DNA of 64,000 bases from Castanea sativa (lineage: Eukaryota > Streptophyta > Magnoliopsida > Fagales > Fagaceae), in the NCBI RefSeq assembly GCF_040712315.1, contig NC_134013.1, forward strand, positions 40,164,501-40,228,500. Direction: 5' to 3'. Both the position numbers and the translations under genes were made by a program. This document shows positions 1 to 10,839 of this stretch, piece by piece (the stretch's first letter is position 1; each line of letters begins with the position of its first letter). The notes under the pieces are model-generated. The model did not search any database and had not been told where the DNA came from. It saw nothing but the letters and a program-made list of their open reading frames with translations.

Positions 1-839
1 CAGGCACTGGAGAACATACTTGGATTCAAAGGGATTCAAACTTTGCAAGTCTTAAAGGCCTAAAATCCATCTAAGTCTATGATTTTCGAACTTATTTAGA
101 CCTTGTAACACATCCTAGCGAACGTAGTGTATTATATAACCAAGAAAGTAACAAAGTATCTATATTATTTCAAGGATCCCTAGCGTTTTATTTTGTGCCT
201 TTCTTTATCATTTCGTTCCTTTGCTACCTTCTTGTTTGTTCAATACATATATTTCTCGTATGTTAGCATTTATGTGTTATAGGATTCGTGCTCTGTGCAC
301 TACTTGGTTCAAAATCAACCCAAATTTAGCTGCGGTAAACCAAGCTTAGTCCCTTAAAATAATAAGTATTGGGCTCAGGATTCTTGTTCATACTTGGGCC
401 TGTGTCCTGAAAAAAAAAAAAAAAATAACCCACACTAGCTACCTATTACTACATTCCCTTCCTTTCTAGCTTCTATCTTCTATTGATTGACAGCTCCTAT
501 CCTAGCTTCTATTAGTCCTATCCGAGTAGCTAGTAGCTAGTTTTGAGTTGCTATCCTAGTTGTTCTATTTCTCCTATCGTACTAGCAGACGGAAGACGAA
601 GACGCAACAATCTTCATCTCCTTCTTTGCGTCTGCTTTCGTTCCTAGGTAAGAATACCACAAGGACCTCTTAGAATTCAAAACCAAAATAAAATCAAACT
701 CATATACATTTAATATGATATATCCAACAATAAGAACAAAATTTTACAATTTTCACAAAACCCACATAAGCAAACCAAGCAAACAGCAAAATACAATACA
801 GAGTCAATCAAAAACTATAAAAGAAGAAGAAAAAATTAC
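1..839. other. Unassigned repeat-rich DNA at left edge
   Basis: I see no long reading frame. There is a 16-17 nt A run near 411-427, and CTAG-rich text at about 480-590. The stretch 590-650 reads like a 5' UTR end, with a CCTAG/GTAAGA donor-like site at about 643-652. It may be the end of a mobile element that begins left of the window. Confidence 0.4.
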
Positions 840-902
840 CAGGGCAGTGGTTGTCATCAAAAACCTTAACAGTGAAAGGCCCATCAAGATCATCCACAAC
901 CA
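840..902 (-). pseudogene. Exon-like fragment of an SNM1/Apollo-type metallo-beta-lactamase DNA-repair nuclease
   Basis: Read on the minus strand, 902 to 840 is a 63-nt open segment between an acceptor-like TTAG and a donor-like G/GTAATT. It encodes about 20 residues including DDLDGPFTVKVFD followed by DNHCPG. The NHCPG core with a preceding acidic residue is the conserved strand of the beta-lactamase/beta-CASP nucleases of the SNM1/Apollo/Artemis family, which process DNA ends in interstrand crosslink repair. I could not find the flanking exons in this window, so this is probably a fragment left in, or carried by, repeat DNA. The match is by memory of a short motif and could be coincidence, although splice signals at both ends in the right frame argue against that. 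Confidence 0.45.
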
Positions 903-1496
903 CTAACTACCTAATTTCAATTTCCACAAACATTGAATCATCAAGCTACACAAACCCCACAATATACCAATCTAGACATAGTACTGTAAGGAAGAATCTT
1001 ATATCATGGGAAGCTAATTTCATCTTCCTAAAGGAAAGCCATTTCATACAAAAAGAGTGAAATTACCCATAACTAAAACTCATAAACCCTAACTCATATC
1101 AATCAACCAAAAGCAAAAGCATCAAAGAAATAAATAAATCCCACACAACCAAATCAACACCAAAAAATCCATATGAAAAATGATAAGAAATAAAATATGT
1201 GTAAAAATTATGATTCATCAAAAATAAAAACCTAAAACTTTGAGGTGTTTTTCCAGCAAGAAGTAGAAATCGAACCTAAGAGAAACCAGAGAAGGTTGGA
1301 GATGAAGAAAAATGAAAAGAAAATGAGAAATCTAATCTAAAGAGACAAAAACTACTTGTGTTTCGTTGGCGATGGGCAACACCCGCGGATGGTGGAGCTT
1401 GTTTGTGGTGCCTCAGACCTTAGAGCCGGTGATGGATGGGCGAGAGGGACCAAAGATGACTGGGTTTTTTGAAGAGAAATTTAAGAGGGGGGAGCT
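903..1496. other. Unassigned intergenic DNA before the LTR element
   Basis: AT-rich, with no coding signal I trust. The GC-richer patch 1365-1480 is probably part of the sequence the LTR element at 1497 inserted into, because the same kind of text resumes at 8558. Confidence 0.35.
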
Positions 1497-2449
1497 TGTT
1501 GGGAAATTTAGACCCCAGTTGAAAAAATTAACAAGTTTTAAACCCAAGTTGTTAATTAGATTTATTATGAATAAACCTAGTTAAAACAAATAAACATCAA
1601 TATCATGCACAACGAAAAAGTAAATAAGACAAAATATGATGACCATGGAAACTAATGAAACAAACTAGTTTCATAGTAAAAACCTGGGGGGAAACCTTCT
1701 CGAAAAGCAATCCACTATAATAAAGAAAAGTTTCAGATTTAGTATAAAACATTTGTCCTTATACTTTACAGTCCCCATAAATGAATTTACAACAGAAACC
1801 TTTCACTGCTTCAGAACCTCTGAACTCTTCAATATATGAACGCCACTCTTTTGCACGAATCCCAGTACGTGACTAACCAATGATACACGGATCCCAGTAC
1901 ACAACTAACTCCAGCAACTTGAAGAAAATGTTGTTGGCTGCAAAGTTCTTCACATCATCAACATTGAAGATCATGAAGTACTTGGTTACAAAACCCTAAG
2001 GTGCAAAAGATGCAGTAAATTCTTATAAAGAGAATAAGACACTCAATCACTTTTTCATATGTTCTCTATGTGCATACCCCCAATGCATATGTGACGGCCT
2101 TTAAAATAAGCCTTATATATGTCTAGGGTTGTAAGAAAAGAAACCCTACACAAATATACAAGCATGGACTGAAAACCAGATCTGAAAATTCTGATTTCAT
2201 AAATCTCAATAGATTCAGCTTCTATCAAGCTTCCTTCATTAAGTCTCGATAGATTTTCTGTCAAGGTATCTGTCAAGCTTTAATGAATAACTTTTCTTCA
2301 TTTGTTTCTTGGTCAGACTTGCATGACTTCAATACTAAACTTGAACACTTGATTTCTTGAAGTACTAAACCCACCCTAGATTTATCCAATTACAAGTAAA
2401 ATGCGTTTTGTCAAAAGATTAGCCAATTACATAAAATATGTCCATAACA
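1497..2449 (-). repeat. 3' LTR of the minus-strand copia-like element
   Basis: 953 bp, homologous along its length to 7598-8552. On the minus strand it begins TGTTATGGAC and ends CCCAACA. It contains the family's CTCGATAG / TGTCGAG motifs near 2205-2275. Confidence 0.88.
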
Positions 2450-2450
2450 A

Positions 2451-2461
2451 TCTTCCCCTTT
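2451..2461 (-). other. Polypurine tract of the copia-like element
   Basis: Minus-strand AAAGGGGAAGA directly before the 3' LTR. It is the expected primer for plus-strand DNA synthesis. The equivalent site of the second family member is at 59491-59501. Confidence 0.75.
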
Positions 2462-4620
2462 GGCAATTTGTGACAAAACCACAAAAAAAAAAAATAATCA
2501 TGAGAGAAGTCTTAAATCACTCAACTCATAACCACTTGTTGTATTACAAAATAAATTTATACTTACTACAAACTCTTGAAAAACTTTACAAGAAAAGAGT
2601 TCATGGCATGATAGACTTTCACAACCTGTCTTTCTAAATCACTTAAACAAAACTCATTAAGGCATCATGTGTGAAACAGAAAAAAAAAAATGCATCCATA
2701 AATAAATGTGTATAAAGAGATAAAAGAAACAACACATGTAAAGATAGATAAAGAAGACACACATCATATATATATATATCAAAGATAAGTACAATGTATG
2801 TAAAAATGGTCACAAGACCGGTGTACAAGAAACTAAAAGAAGCTCCTAAAACAACAAGGAGGTAAACACCCCCTAACAAGATGAAACACAACTCCCCCTT
2901 ACAGAGGCATGCATTTTTCTCCCTAACATGTAGAATCTTAAAGAGAAACCACATTTTCTCCCCCTTTTTGTCATGATTGACAAAGGGTACAAGAAGCTCA
3001 AAAACTTCATTTGAGAAACATAAAGATGATCAAGGAAACCATATAAATGCATGAATGTAATGAAACAAGATGCTATGGATGACAAGATAAAAGAAAGATG
3101 CAAAACATGTGAAAAATAATGCATGCAAAAGGGTCTCAACAGATCGAGAAGCTGTTGAGCTGCTATCGAGAGAAAACCTAGAAATCTCAATGAATTGAGG
3201 ATTTGTCGAGAATCTATTGGGTAGACAGAAAGCTCAAAAAATTTCTTCAATGGATTGAGAAGCTATCGAGGATCTGTCGAGATCACAAGAAGAAGGCTCG
3301 ATAGAAAGAATATTTGTCAAGGATGTGTCGAGGAGCTATCGAGCTTTGAAGAAAAGAGGTTTTTCAAAAGGGAAAAACACATAGAGATGAATGCATAAAT
3401 CAAGCTACTCACTCAAACATCACACCAACATATTAAGCTCTCAAAACTCATCTCAAACAAGATGCAAAGCATATAGATCCAAAATACACACACACACAAA
3501 ACAAATCTAAGCAATTTTGGGAGTGTTTGGTAGGTTAGTTTTAACACATTTTTTCACATTTTAAATAATATTACACATATTTTCACACACTTTTTCACCC
3601 ACACGTATATAAAAAACACCTAAATAACATAACTCAAACTCCTCTCCCAAACACCCCCTTTATTTTTAAAAAACAAGTTAAGACAGTTTAGTGAGCATAT
3701 ATCAACGCATGTATTCCTTGCGGTAGCCAAATCATATTTTAGCTGCACATGTATCAAGAGTAGTAAAGAGTATGCATGTTGTGTGCAAAAATATAACAAG
3801 TGTGCACAAGTTTCTCATATTATGATGATTTAAGATATGAGAAAATCAAATACACTCACACACAATCATAACTGTTTGATGAGAGCTATCACTTTCGAGG
3901 TATATCCTATAACTCCCAAATCTCTTAGAAACACGCTTGCAACCATATTTAAAAGCATTTTGATTCGTTTTGCTTTTATATTCTTTGCATATTTTCTTTT
4001 TGAACATATCATGCATAAGAACATGTAGAGAAAGAAGAAATACCCAATTATGTAAGCCAAAAATATCACAATTTTGCTATGCCAAAGCATACAAATGTTA
4101 TACATGATTGTCGAGTTTCAGTGGTGAGATGGTTATTTATGTTTTTCTCTTAGGATTTTTTAGTCATTCCCGTCAAAAAGAGTGATATGAGTATTAAGTG
4201 TAAGAGAGACAAACTTAATTGTACTCATTACAAACACAAGCCACAAAGCTCATTTACTTAGTTGTGCATTAAAGTGTTCATCTAAGGTACAAGAAATACA
4301 AATTTTAGAAAACTTTGTTTTAATGGTCATCTAAGGTACACCAGTACCAATATGCACATACACACACTGTTTTTGTACTTTTCTGATTTTTTTTTATTTT
4401 TCTCTTTTTATTTTTAAAAACAAACAAAATAAAGACTAAGCAATTAAACAAAAACATATAAACAACATGAAAGTATGAAGATAGATGTAGATGTATGAAA
4501 TCATGATTCCAAAAACAGATAAGAAAGTCCTACTTTAGATAGAAAGAATTAAAGTAGAGGACAGATAGAAAAGACAATTAAGTCTTAGGCTCCTTTCTCA
4601 CCCACACAGCGCGAGTTTTT
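2462..4620 (-). other. Non-coding 3' internal region of the copia-like element
   Basis: Homologous in blocks to 59502-63170 of the second element, but without the accessory ORF found there. It holds a GACAAAAAGGGGGAG motif (2958-2972) inside a hairpin (2962-2987) and a cluster of TGTCGAG/CTATCGAG motifs (about 3140-3350). No pol-type protein is visible in any frame. Short open frames here are not supported by composition or homology. Confidence 0.6.
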
Positions 4621-5359
4621 TTCTTTGAAGATGAAAAGGCACGTGTCCTAGTATATCTACGAAATGACATAGAAGAATTATAATTCTCCTGAAATTGAGT
4701 TAAAAAGCTCAATTTAATAACTCTCCAAACAAAAGTACAGTTCCTTGAGAGAAAATATGTGACCGTTTGGACACTTGCTTTTGAGGATACAACTTAAAGC
4801 AATTAGGACGAATATGTCCAAAAATACCACAATGGTGACAAACATGAGCAATTTTAGGACTACTAGACTTCCTAGAGTGAGGTCTAATATATGATTTAGA
4901 AATTAGACAAATCAGTTATAGATTTTATACCTTTATCACCTTTCTCAAATTATGGCACAAAGATTGTCTGTGATCCAGAAGCTGTGGAAAAGGAGGGACT
5001 GAAGGAGTCAATATATCCTAAGCCAGCCTTATCAGAACTAAGCTTTTGAGTACTTAAAGAGCTGTGGAAGAGGAGGAACCGGAGGAGTCAATATATCCTA
5101 AGCCAGCCTTATCAGAATTAAGCTTTTGAGTACTCAAGACCTCATCAAGCTTTGCACTAGACATTCTCTCTATTTGAGTTCTAGCTTGACTAAAGTCAAC
5201 CTCAAGATTTTTTACCTTCTCTTCTAATGAGATGTTTACTACAACAAGAGTCTCAACTAACCTTGTAATCTCATCTAGTTTGACTAACAGTTCAACTTTT
5301 TCAGTTTTTACCTCATTAAGTTCTTTTCTACAAAGATGATAAGACTTTTCAGATTTTAT
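4621..5359 (-). pseudogene. gag, C-terminal part (coiled coil and CCHC zinc knuckle), broken
   Basis: This is the continuation of the gag gene on the far side of the nested solo LTR. On the minus strand it encodes a Glu/Lys-rich coiled-coil stretch (about 5150-5340). It then reaches a zinc knuckle at 4799-4840 (CHHCGIFGHIRPNC, spacing C-X2-C-X4-H-X4-C), the nucleic-acid-binding motif of retroviral-type capsid proteins. The frame is interrupted and I could not follow one open frame through it. The same order, coiled coil then CCHC, is intact in the relative at 63180-64000, which supports the assignment. A short direct duplication at about 4975-5030 and 5055-5115 adds to the damage. Confidence 0.75.
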
Positions 5360-6431
5360 TGAAAGGCTAAAAACGTATTGACTCCTTGTGATAAATTTAT
5401 TAATTAATTAGCCAGGTTTATTAATTAATCAAATTAACATGCAAATGCGTGGTAGTACAAATAAATCACCAATAAACTAAAGTGCAGCGGAAAATAAATT
5501 GACACGGTGATTTGTTTATGAACGGGAAAAACCAACACGGCAAAAACCTCATCGGGTGATTTTAAGGTCACTACTCTCGAGAATCCACTATTATCAAAAC
5601 AAACGGTTACAAATAAAAGAATCTCAGTATCTTATACCAACTTATAGTTGAACCCTTACCCCAATACCTAATTGGACTTATTCTGTAGTGACAATCTCTC
5701 CTTTCCAATGCACGGCTCCCAATACGTGACTAACCAATTGATGCGCGGATCCCAGTACGCGACTTATTCCTTTGCACAAATCCCAATACGTGACTAACTC
5801 CACAGTAACGCTTTGATTGTTGTAGTTGATTTGCAACAGCTTCATATAGAAACACCAATAAGATCTTCAATGTCGGTGCAAGAGACTTTACTTGGTTACA
5901 GAACCTAAAGGCGTACAAGAAACGCAGCAAAAACTCTTTCTTCTGTAGGAGGAAGTTAGAGTTTCAAAAAGAAAACCTTATGAAGCTCTCTAGAGTTAGG
6001 TTTTTCTTTTTCCACCTCGTTTTAAATAGGAGCTTAATGGACTCTCCTATTCCAAATAGGTTTACACAAACCTTAGGCTTTCCTAGTCCAATAAGGATTA
6101 TACAAACCCATAAACAAATAGCCTTTTAGAATAAAAATGTTGCTGGCTATAGTCTGAATCCCATAAACTCGATAGATCGAGACATCTGTCGAGTTTTAAT
6201 GAATCTCGACAAATTGAGCTTCTGTCGAGGAGGTATCGAGACCTACAGATTGCACTTTTCTTGAGTAATTTTTGAGTAATCTTCGTGTCTTCAATTTAAC
6301 CACTTGTAATGATCATCTTGAACTTACTTAGACTTACCCAAATACAAGTAAAGTGCATTTTGTCAAAGGATTAACCAATTACATAAAATGTTGACATATG
6401 TTCCTAACAACCAATCACATATGTCCTAACA
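5360..6431 (-). repeat. Solo LTR of a sister copia-like subfamily, inserted in gag
   Basis: This 1072-bp sequence matches the LTR at 58460-59489 along its length and not the LTRs of its host element. It begins TG, ends CA, and is flanked by a perfect 5-bp duplication, TTTAT at 5355-5359 and 6432-6436. No internal region remains, so it is the product of LTR-LTR recombination after insertion. The upstream gag frame now runs 27 nt into it and stops at 6404. Confidence 0.93.
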
Positions 6432-7375
6432 TTTATAAATTCAGTGCATAGCTTATCAGAAGAATCCTCATTGTCACTAGCACTCTCTACAATCACCTTA
6501 TCGGTTGTGGCAGTAAAAGCCATAAAATGACCACATTCATCCACATACTCATCAGAAGAGCCATTCTCAATATCACTCAAGGTAGTAACTAACCTTTTAC
6601 CTTTTAAATTCTTGATCTTTTCTTTCATAAGGTAGTTTGGGCATTCTATGCTCATATGACCAAAAACCTTTGCACTCATGGCACTAGATGAGGGGTTTTT
6701 CATTCTTGCCATTCCTAGAGGATTTAGATTTTGTAGGAGGTTTGTCCTCATCCTTTTTCCTATATTGAAGAAGCTTGATAATCTCATAGCTATGAAGGTT
6801 AGATCCTCATTCTCATCATCATCTTCATCTTCATCTTCGCTTTCATCTTCATTTTTAGAGTTATAAATCTCTTCCTCTGTACTCTTAAGAGCCAAGTTTC
6901 TACTTTTTTCATATTTTCCCATTAAACCTAATCCCATCTCATAGGTTTGAAGGTTCCTTACAAGCTCAGTCAAAGGAATTTGATCAATGTCCTTCACTTC
7001 TTCAATATCAGTGATCTTAGCATAGAATCTTTTAGGTAAAGACCTAAGGATTTTCCTAACAATTTTAGATTCTGCTATAAATTCTCCAAGGTTGAAAGCA
7101 AAATTCACAATATCATTGAGTTTAACATAGAAATCATCAAAGGTCACATTCTCCTTCATCCTTATTTCTTCAAAACTACTAGTGAGTTTTTGAAACTTCA
7201 CAGTCTTTATTGTCTTGGTACCTTTAAAGGTAGTCTCAAGAATGGTCCATGCTTCCTTAGCAATTTCCGTGGATGATATTTTCTTGAATTCCTCATTGGT
7301 CACCCCACAAAATAGAGCATTCAAAACCCTACTGTTGAAATTTGCTGCTTTGATTTTTGCTTCATCCCAATCCAC
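6404..7375 (-). pseudogene. gag, N-terminal UBN2 domain of the copia-like element (truncated by solo LTR)
   Basis: This 323-residue open frame starts shortly after the primer-binding site. Residues about 1-150 match the UBN2 gag domain of plant copia elements: AWTILETTFKGT, then VKFQKLTSSFEEIRM, then KILRSLPKRF, the usual order in capsid-type gag. A Glu/Asp-rich patch follows (about residues 165-195). The final residues, from NVRTYVIGC on, are encoded by the nested LTR, so the natural C-terminus with its zinc knuckle is cut off and lies at 4621-5359. Gag would form the cytoplasmic virus-like particle. In this copy only the capsid half could be made. Confidence 0.85.
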
Positions 7376-7580
7376 CGGCGCTTCCTTTGGCTTAACCTAG
7401 CCGACTTCAATAGCTTGCCATACTTTTTCATCAAGAGCCTGCAAAAAAAGTTTTCATACGAACTTTCTAGTACGAATAGTTAATACCATCAAACAAAGGA
7501 AGAATCAAAAGAGATCGTCCACAATCCATGACAAGGGGGGTCAAGAATCACACTCAGGAAATTAATCCAATCAAAGTGTA

Positions 7581-7595
7581 CCCGCAATGATACCA
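7581..7595 (-). other. Primer-binding site (initiator tRNA-Met type)
   Basis: Minus-strand TGGTATCATTGCGGG, two bases inside the 5' LTR. Its first eight bases match the usual plant initiator-Met primer site; the remainder diverges. It fixes the orientation of the element. Confidence 0.75.
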
Positions 7596-7597
7596 CT

Positions 7598-8552
7598 TGT
7601 TGGAAAATTTAGACCCCAGTTGATAGAATTAACAAGTTTTAAACCCAAATTATTAATTAGATTTATTATGAATAAACTTGGTTAAAACAAACAAAAATCA
7701 ATATCAAGCGCAGCGGAAAAGTAAATAAGACAAGATATGATGACATTGGAAAATCAATGAAACAAACTAGTTTCACAGTAAAAACCAGTGGAGAAACCTT
7801 CCTGAAAAGCAATCCACTATAATAAAGAGAAATTTCAGATCTAGTACAAAACTTTTATTCCTAGACTCTATAATCCCCGTAGATGAATTTACAATAGAAA
7901 ACCTTCTACCGCTTCAGAATCTCTGAACTCTTCAATATATGACCGCCACCATTTTGCACGAATCCCATCATATGACTAACTAATGATGCACGGATCCCAG
8001 TACGTGACTAACTCCAGCAACTTGAAGAAGGTGTTGTTGGCTGCAAAGTTCCTCACTTCATTAACAATGAAGATCAAGAAGTACTTGATTACACAACCTT
8101 AAGGCGCAAAAGACATAGTAACTTCTTACAGAGAGAATAAGACACTCGGTCACTTTTTCATATGTTCTCTATGTGCATATCCCCAATGCATATGTGACAG
8201 CCTTTAAAATAAGTCTTATATATGTCTAGAGTTGTGAGAAAAGAAACCCTACACAAATATACAAGCATGGACCAAAAATCAGATCTGAAAATTCTTATTT
8301 CATAAGTCTCGATAGATTCAGCTTCTGTCAAGTTTCTCTCATTAAGTCTCGATAGATTTTCTGTCGAGGTATCTGTCGAGCATTAATGAACAGATTTTCT
8401 TCACTTGTTTTTTTGTCTGACTTGCATGACTCCAATACTCAACTTGAACACTTATTTTCTTGAAGTACTAAACTCATCCTAGATCTATCCAATTACAAGT
8501 AAAGTGTGTTTTATTAAAGGAATAGCCAATTACATAAAATATGTCCTTAACA
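7598..8552 (-). repeat. 5' LTR of the minus-strand copia-like element
   Basis: 955 bp, paired with 1497-2449. It contains CTCGATAG / TGTCGAG motifs around 8305-8380, in the part that would be U3 of the minus-strand element. Confidence 0.88.
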
Positions 8553-8639
8553 GAGTTTAACGTGAAATTGACTGTGGGAGTGAGGGAGTGATGTGTTTGG
8601 CAAAATTTTAAGGAAAGTGCTAAAATGTTTTACCAAAAT

Positions 8640-9318
8640 TTTAAAGCTGTGTTTGACAATATGTAAAATATTTTCCGAGTGTAAGATAAGATATTTTCAG
8701 TTGAAAATATTGTACCTAAAGGAAAACATGTTTTGCTAACTGTGTTGTGAAAATTACACTAGAAAATTATTTCTTGTCTTTGTCTTTGGTCTTTTGGACG
8801 TAAAAAATCTATTTTTCAGAAAATGGAAGCATAGGCCAGCTGCCAGCCACCAGCCACCAGCCACCACTACTAAGGACAAGCACAACCCACGACCACCCAC
8901 ACAAAATCCAGATCGGGAAGAGGGAAAAAACCACCACCACTGCTCTATTGCCATCACCACCCACAAATCAGTCTACCACCACCACCATACAAAATACACC
9001 ACCACCCATACAAAACCCACCAAAACTCCACCACCCACACCAAACACAACAACAAAATCAAAGATCAAAGAAAGCAAAAATCAGTGAGTGAAGGTAGATC
9101 GGTGAGGGAGAAAGGGATGACAAAAGGGTAGAGAGAGAAGACAGATCTGTTTGGAAGGAAGAGGGAGAAAGAAAGATCGGTGAGGGAGAAAGAAGAGGGA
9201 GAAGGAACTATCACAACCCAAATCGGTTTTGGAGTTTACCTTGATCAGCGGTTACAGGCACAACCATGGACGTCGGTGCTCTCTCCCTCATCGGCGGCCT
9301 TTGTCTCTGGTGGCTTGT

Positions 9319-9375
<57 letters not shown>

Positions 9376-9510
9376 TTGGGTAAATGTAGGAAAATCATTT
9401 GAAGGTAAATTCAAAGCGTAAACAATTTTACAACTTAGGCCCACTTATTTTACAGTCAAAGATATCAAATTTCAGGTTGACTAAATTTTCAGCCCAAACC
9501 AAACATTCAT
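8640..9510. mobile_element. Left part of an older repeat split by the Mutator-like element
   Basis: The left end GTGTTTGACA...GTAAAATATTTTCC (about 8650-8685) resembles the reverse complement of the right-flank end TTGCAAATATTTTACAATG (about 17372-17391). The text up to 9510 and from 17189 would rejoin at the shared CAAACATTCAT. It includes a CCACCA-rich patch (8835-9010), a GA-rich patch (9090-9210) and a (CT)n run. No coding sequence is convincing. The likely identity is a roughly 1.1-kb non-autonomous DNA transposon. Confidence 0.5.
9320..9372. repeat. (CT)n microsatellite
   Basis: About 26 CT units in the left flank of the Mutator-like element. Confidence 0.97.
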
Positions 9511-9663
9511 AAGTCTTTTGGGTAAATATTGCTAAAAATGAAGTTTTTTGTGGTTATAGTCACTGTTCCAAGTTATTTGGGAAAATGAGGAGAGTGAGTG
9601 AATTTCGGCAATACTGGTTATAGTCACTGTTCCAAGTTATTTGGGAAAATGAGGAGAGTGAGT

Positions 9664-9770
9664 GAATTTCGGCAACAGTGTTGTCGAAATTCTAAGAAAA
9701 GTAGGAGAGAGAAAATGGAAAATGAGGAGAGAGAAATTTTGGAATTTCGGCAACAGTGTTGCCGAAATTC
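9664..9770. repeat. Pair of 29-bp palindromes, left end
   Basis: The palindrome at 9742-9770 is perfect: two 14-nt arms, GAATTTCGGCAACA and its complement, around one G. The one at 9664-9692 has a single mismatch. They are candidate transposase-binding sites, by position only. Confidence 0.9.
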
Positions 9771-9825
9771 TTTCTGCCCAGCCCTTGCCCGAATCAGTGA
9801 GTGCCCAAAAGCAAAAAAAAAATTA

Positions 9826-10111
9826 TGGCAATGGGATTGCCGAAATAGGGGGGGAAAAAAGAAGAGAATTGTGGCAATGTAGTGCCGAAATAGGGAAGGA
9901 AAAAAAAAAAAAAAGAATGATGGCAATGGTATTGCCGAAATAGGGGGAAAGAGAAAAAAAAAAAATTGTGGCCATGTAGTGCCGAAATAGGGGGAAAGAG
10001 AAAAAAAAAATTGTGGCAATGGTATTGCTAAAATAGGGGGAAAGAAAAAAAAAAGAATTGTGGCAATAGTATTGCCGAAATAGGGGGAAAGATAAAATAA
10101 AAAATAAAAAA

Positions 10112-10161
<50 letters not shown>

Positions 10162-10303
10162 ATGGTAATGGTATTGCCGAAATAGGGGGGAAAGAAAAAA
10201 AAAGAATTGTGGGTATTGTGGCAATGCTATTGCCGAAAATGTGAAAAAAAATTAAAAAAAAAAAAAGGAAAATCAATTGTGGCAATGACATTGCCGAAAT
10301 AGA
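9826..10303 (+). repeat. Left minisatellite array (about 9 units)
   Basis: Units of about 40-55 bp. Each has a short inverted motif, GGCAATNNNATTGCC (type A) or GGCCATGTAGTGCC / GGCAATGTAGTGCC (type B), then GAAATAGGGGG and an A-rich spacer. A (GA)n run (10117-10157) interrupts the array. Long Phe-rich open frames across it are an artefact of the repeat. Confidence 0.93.
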
Positions 10304-10606
10304 AGGATTCTTATCTGCCTCAGACAAATTCAAGTAGTACATAGATTCTAACACATGAAAGTTATAGAAAAAAATATATATTGATGTGACTCAAACGGTA
10401 CTTGAATAAAACTTTGCTAAGATTCTTTGCTGAGATTCTTTGCTAAGAATCAAACTTTGCTAAGAATCAAACGGTACTTGAATAAGAATCTCTACAAAAA
10501 AAAAATGATTGATGTAACAAAGAGAACCTATCTCAGTTTGCCTCCGTGATAAATGAATTTTTTTTTGTCTTTTATTTCACATCTTTGTAATAAAAAGCAA
10601 GCCCTT

Positions 10607-10687
10607 CCTGAAGTTTTCTCACAAAACACTTCTACTTTTCATCTCTGCCTGAAGTTTTCTCACAAAACACTTCTACTTTTCATCTCT
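10607..10687 (+). repeat. 41-bp tandem duplication upstream of the PMD gene
   Basis: Two identical 40-bp copies (10607-10646, 10648-10687) beginning CCTGAAGTTTTCTC, with one G between. They lie in the probable promoter or 5' UTR of the PMD gene. Confidence 0.95.
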
Positions 10688-10794
10688 CCGATTGTTCAGT
10701 TTTTCTTCAGTTTTGCTTCAGCGTAGGCAACTAAAGATTGTAAGTTTTGGGTTAATGTAAGTTTTTTTACTTTTTGCTTCAGCGATTATAATTG

Positions 10795-10802
10795 TTGTTG
10801 TT

Positions 10803-10835
<33 letters not shown>
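10795..10835. repeat. (TTG)n microsatellite
   Basis: About 12 TTG/TTA units between the 41-bp duplication and the first exon-like segment. Confidence 0.95.
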
Positions 10836-10836
<1 letters not shown>

Positions 10837-10839
10837 TTA

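Larger units (their letters stand above)
1497..8552 (-). mobile_element. Non-autonomous copia-like LTR retrotransposon (gag only, nested solo LTR)
   Basis: Two direct LTRs, 1497-2449 and 7598-8552, start TG and end CA on either strand and are clearly homologous but diverged. The flanks GAGCT (1492-1496) and GAGTT (8553-8557) are a 5-bp target duplication with one change. The element lies on the minus strand. A tRNA-Met-type primer site (TGGTATCATTGCGGG) is next to the 7598 LTR, a polypurine tract (AAAGGGGAAGA) abuts the 2449 LTR, and gag follows the primer site. Only gag is recognisable. No integrase, reverse transcriptase or RNase H is visible in the roughly 4 kb of internal DNA left after removing the nested LTR. 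This fits a TR-GAG or LARD type element moved by enzymes made elsewhere. Confidence 0.85.
9511..10370 (+). repeat. Left terminal inverted repeat
   Basis: Pairs with about 15920-17188 in inverted orientation, with indels. About 60 bp from 9555 to 9620 is directly duplicated at 9619-9685. Homology to the right arm persists past the array to the segment ACATAGATTCTAA...GTTATAGAA near 10340-10370. Confidence 0.85.

Noticed and set aside
2643..3250. Minus-strand open frames with hydrophobic stretches
   Set aside because: They lie in the non-coding 3' region of the LTR element and are not conserved in the homologous region at 59502-60000.
8754..9087. His/Thr/Pro-rich frame from CCACCA repeats
   Set aside because: Low-complexity repeat inside a probable transposon; no start context or homology.
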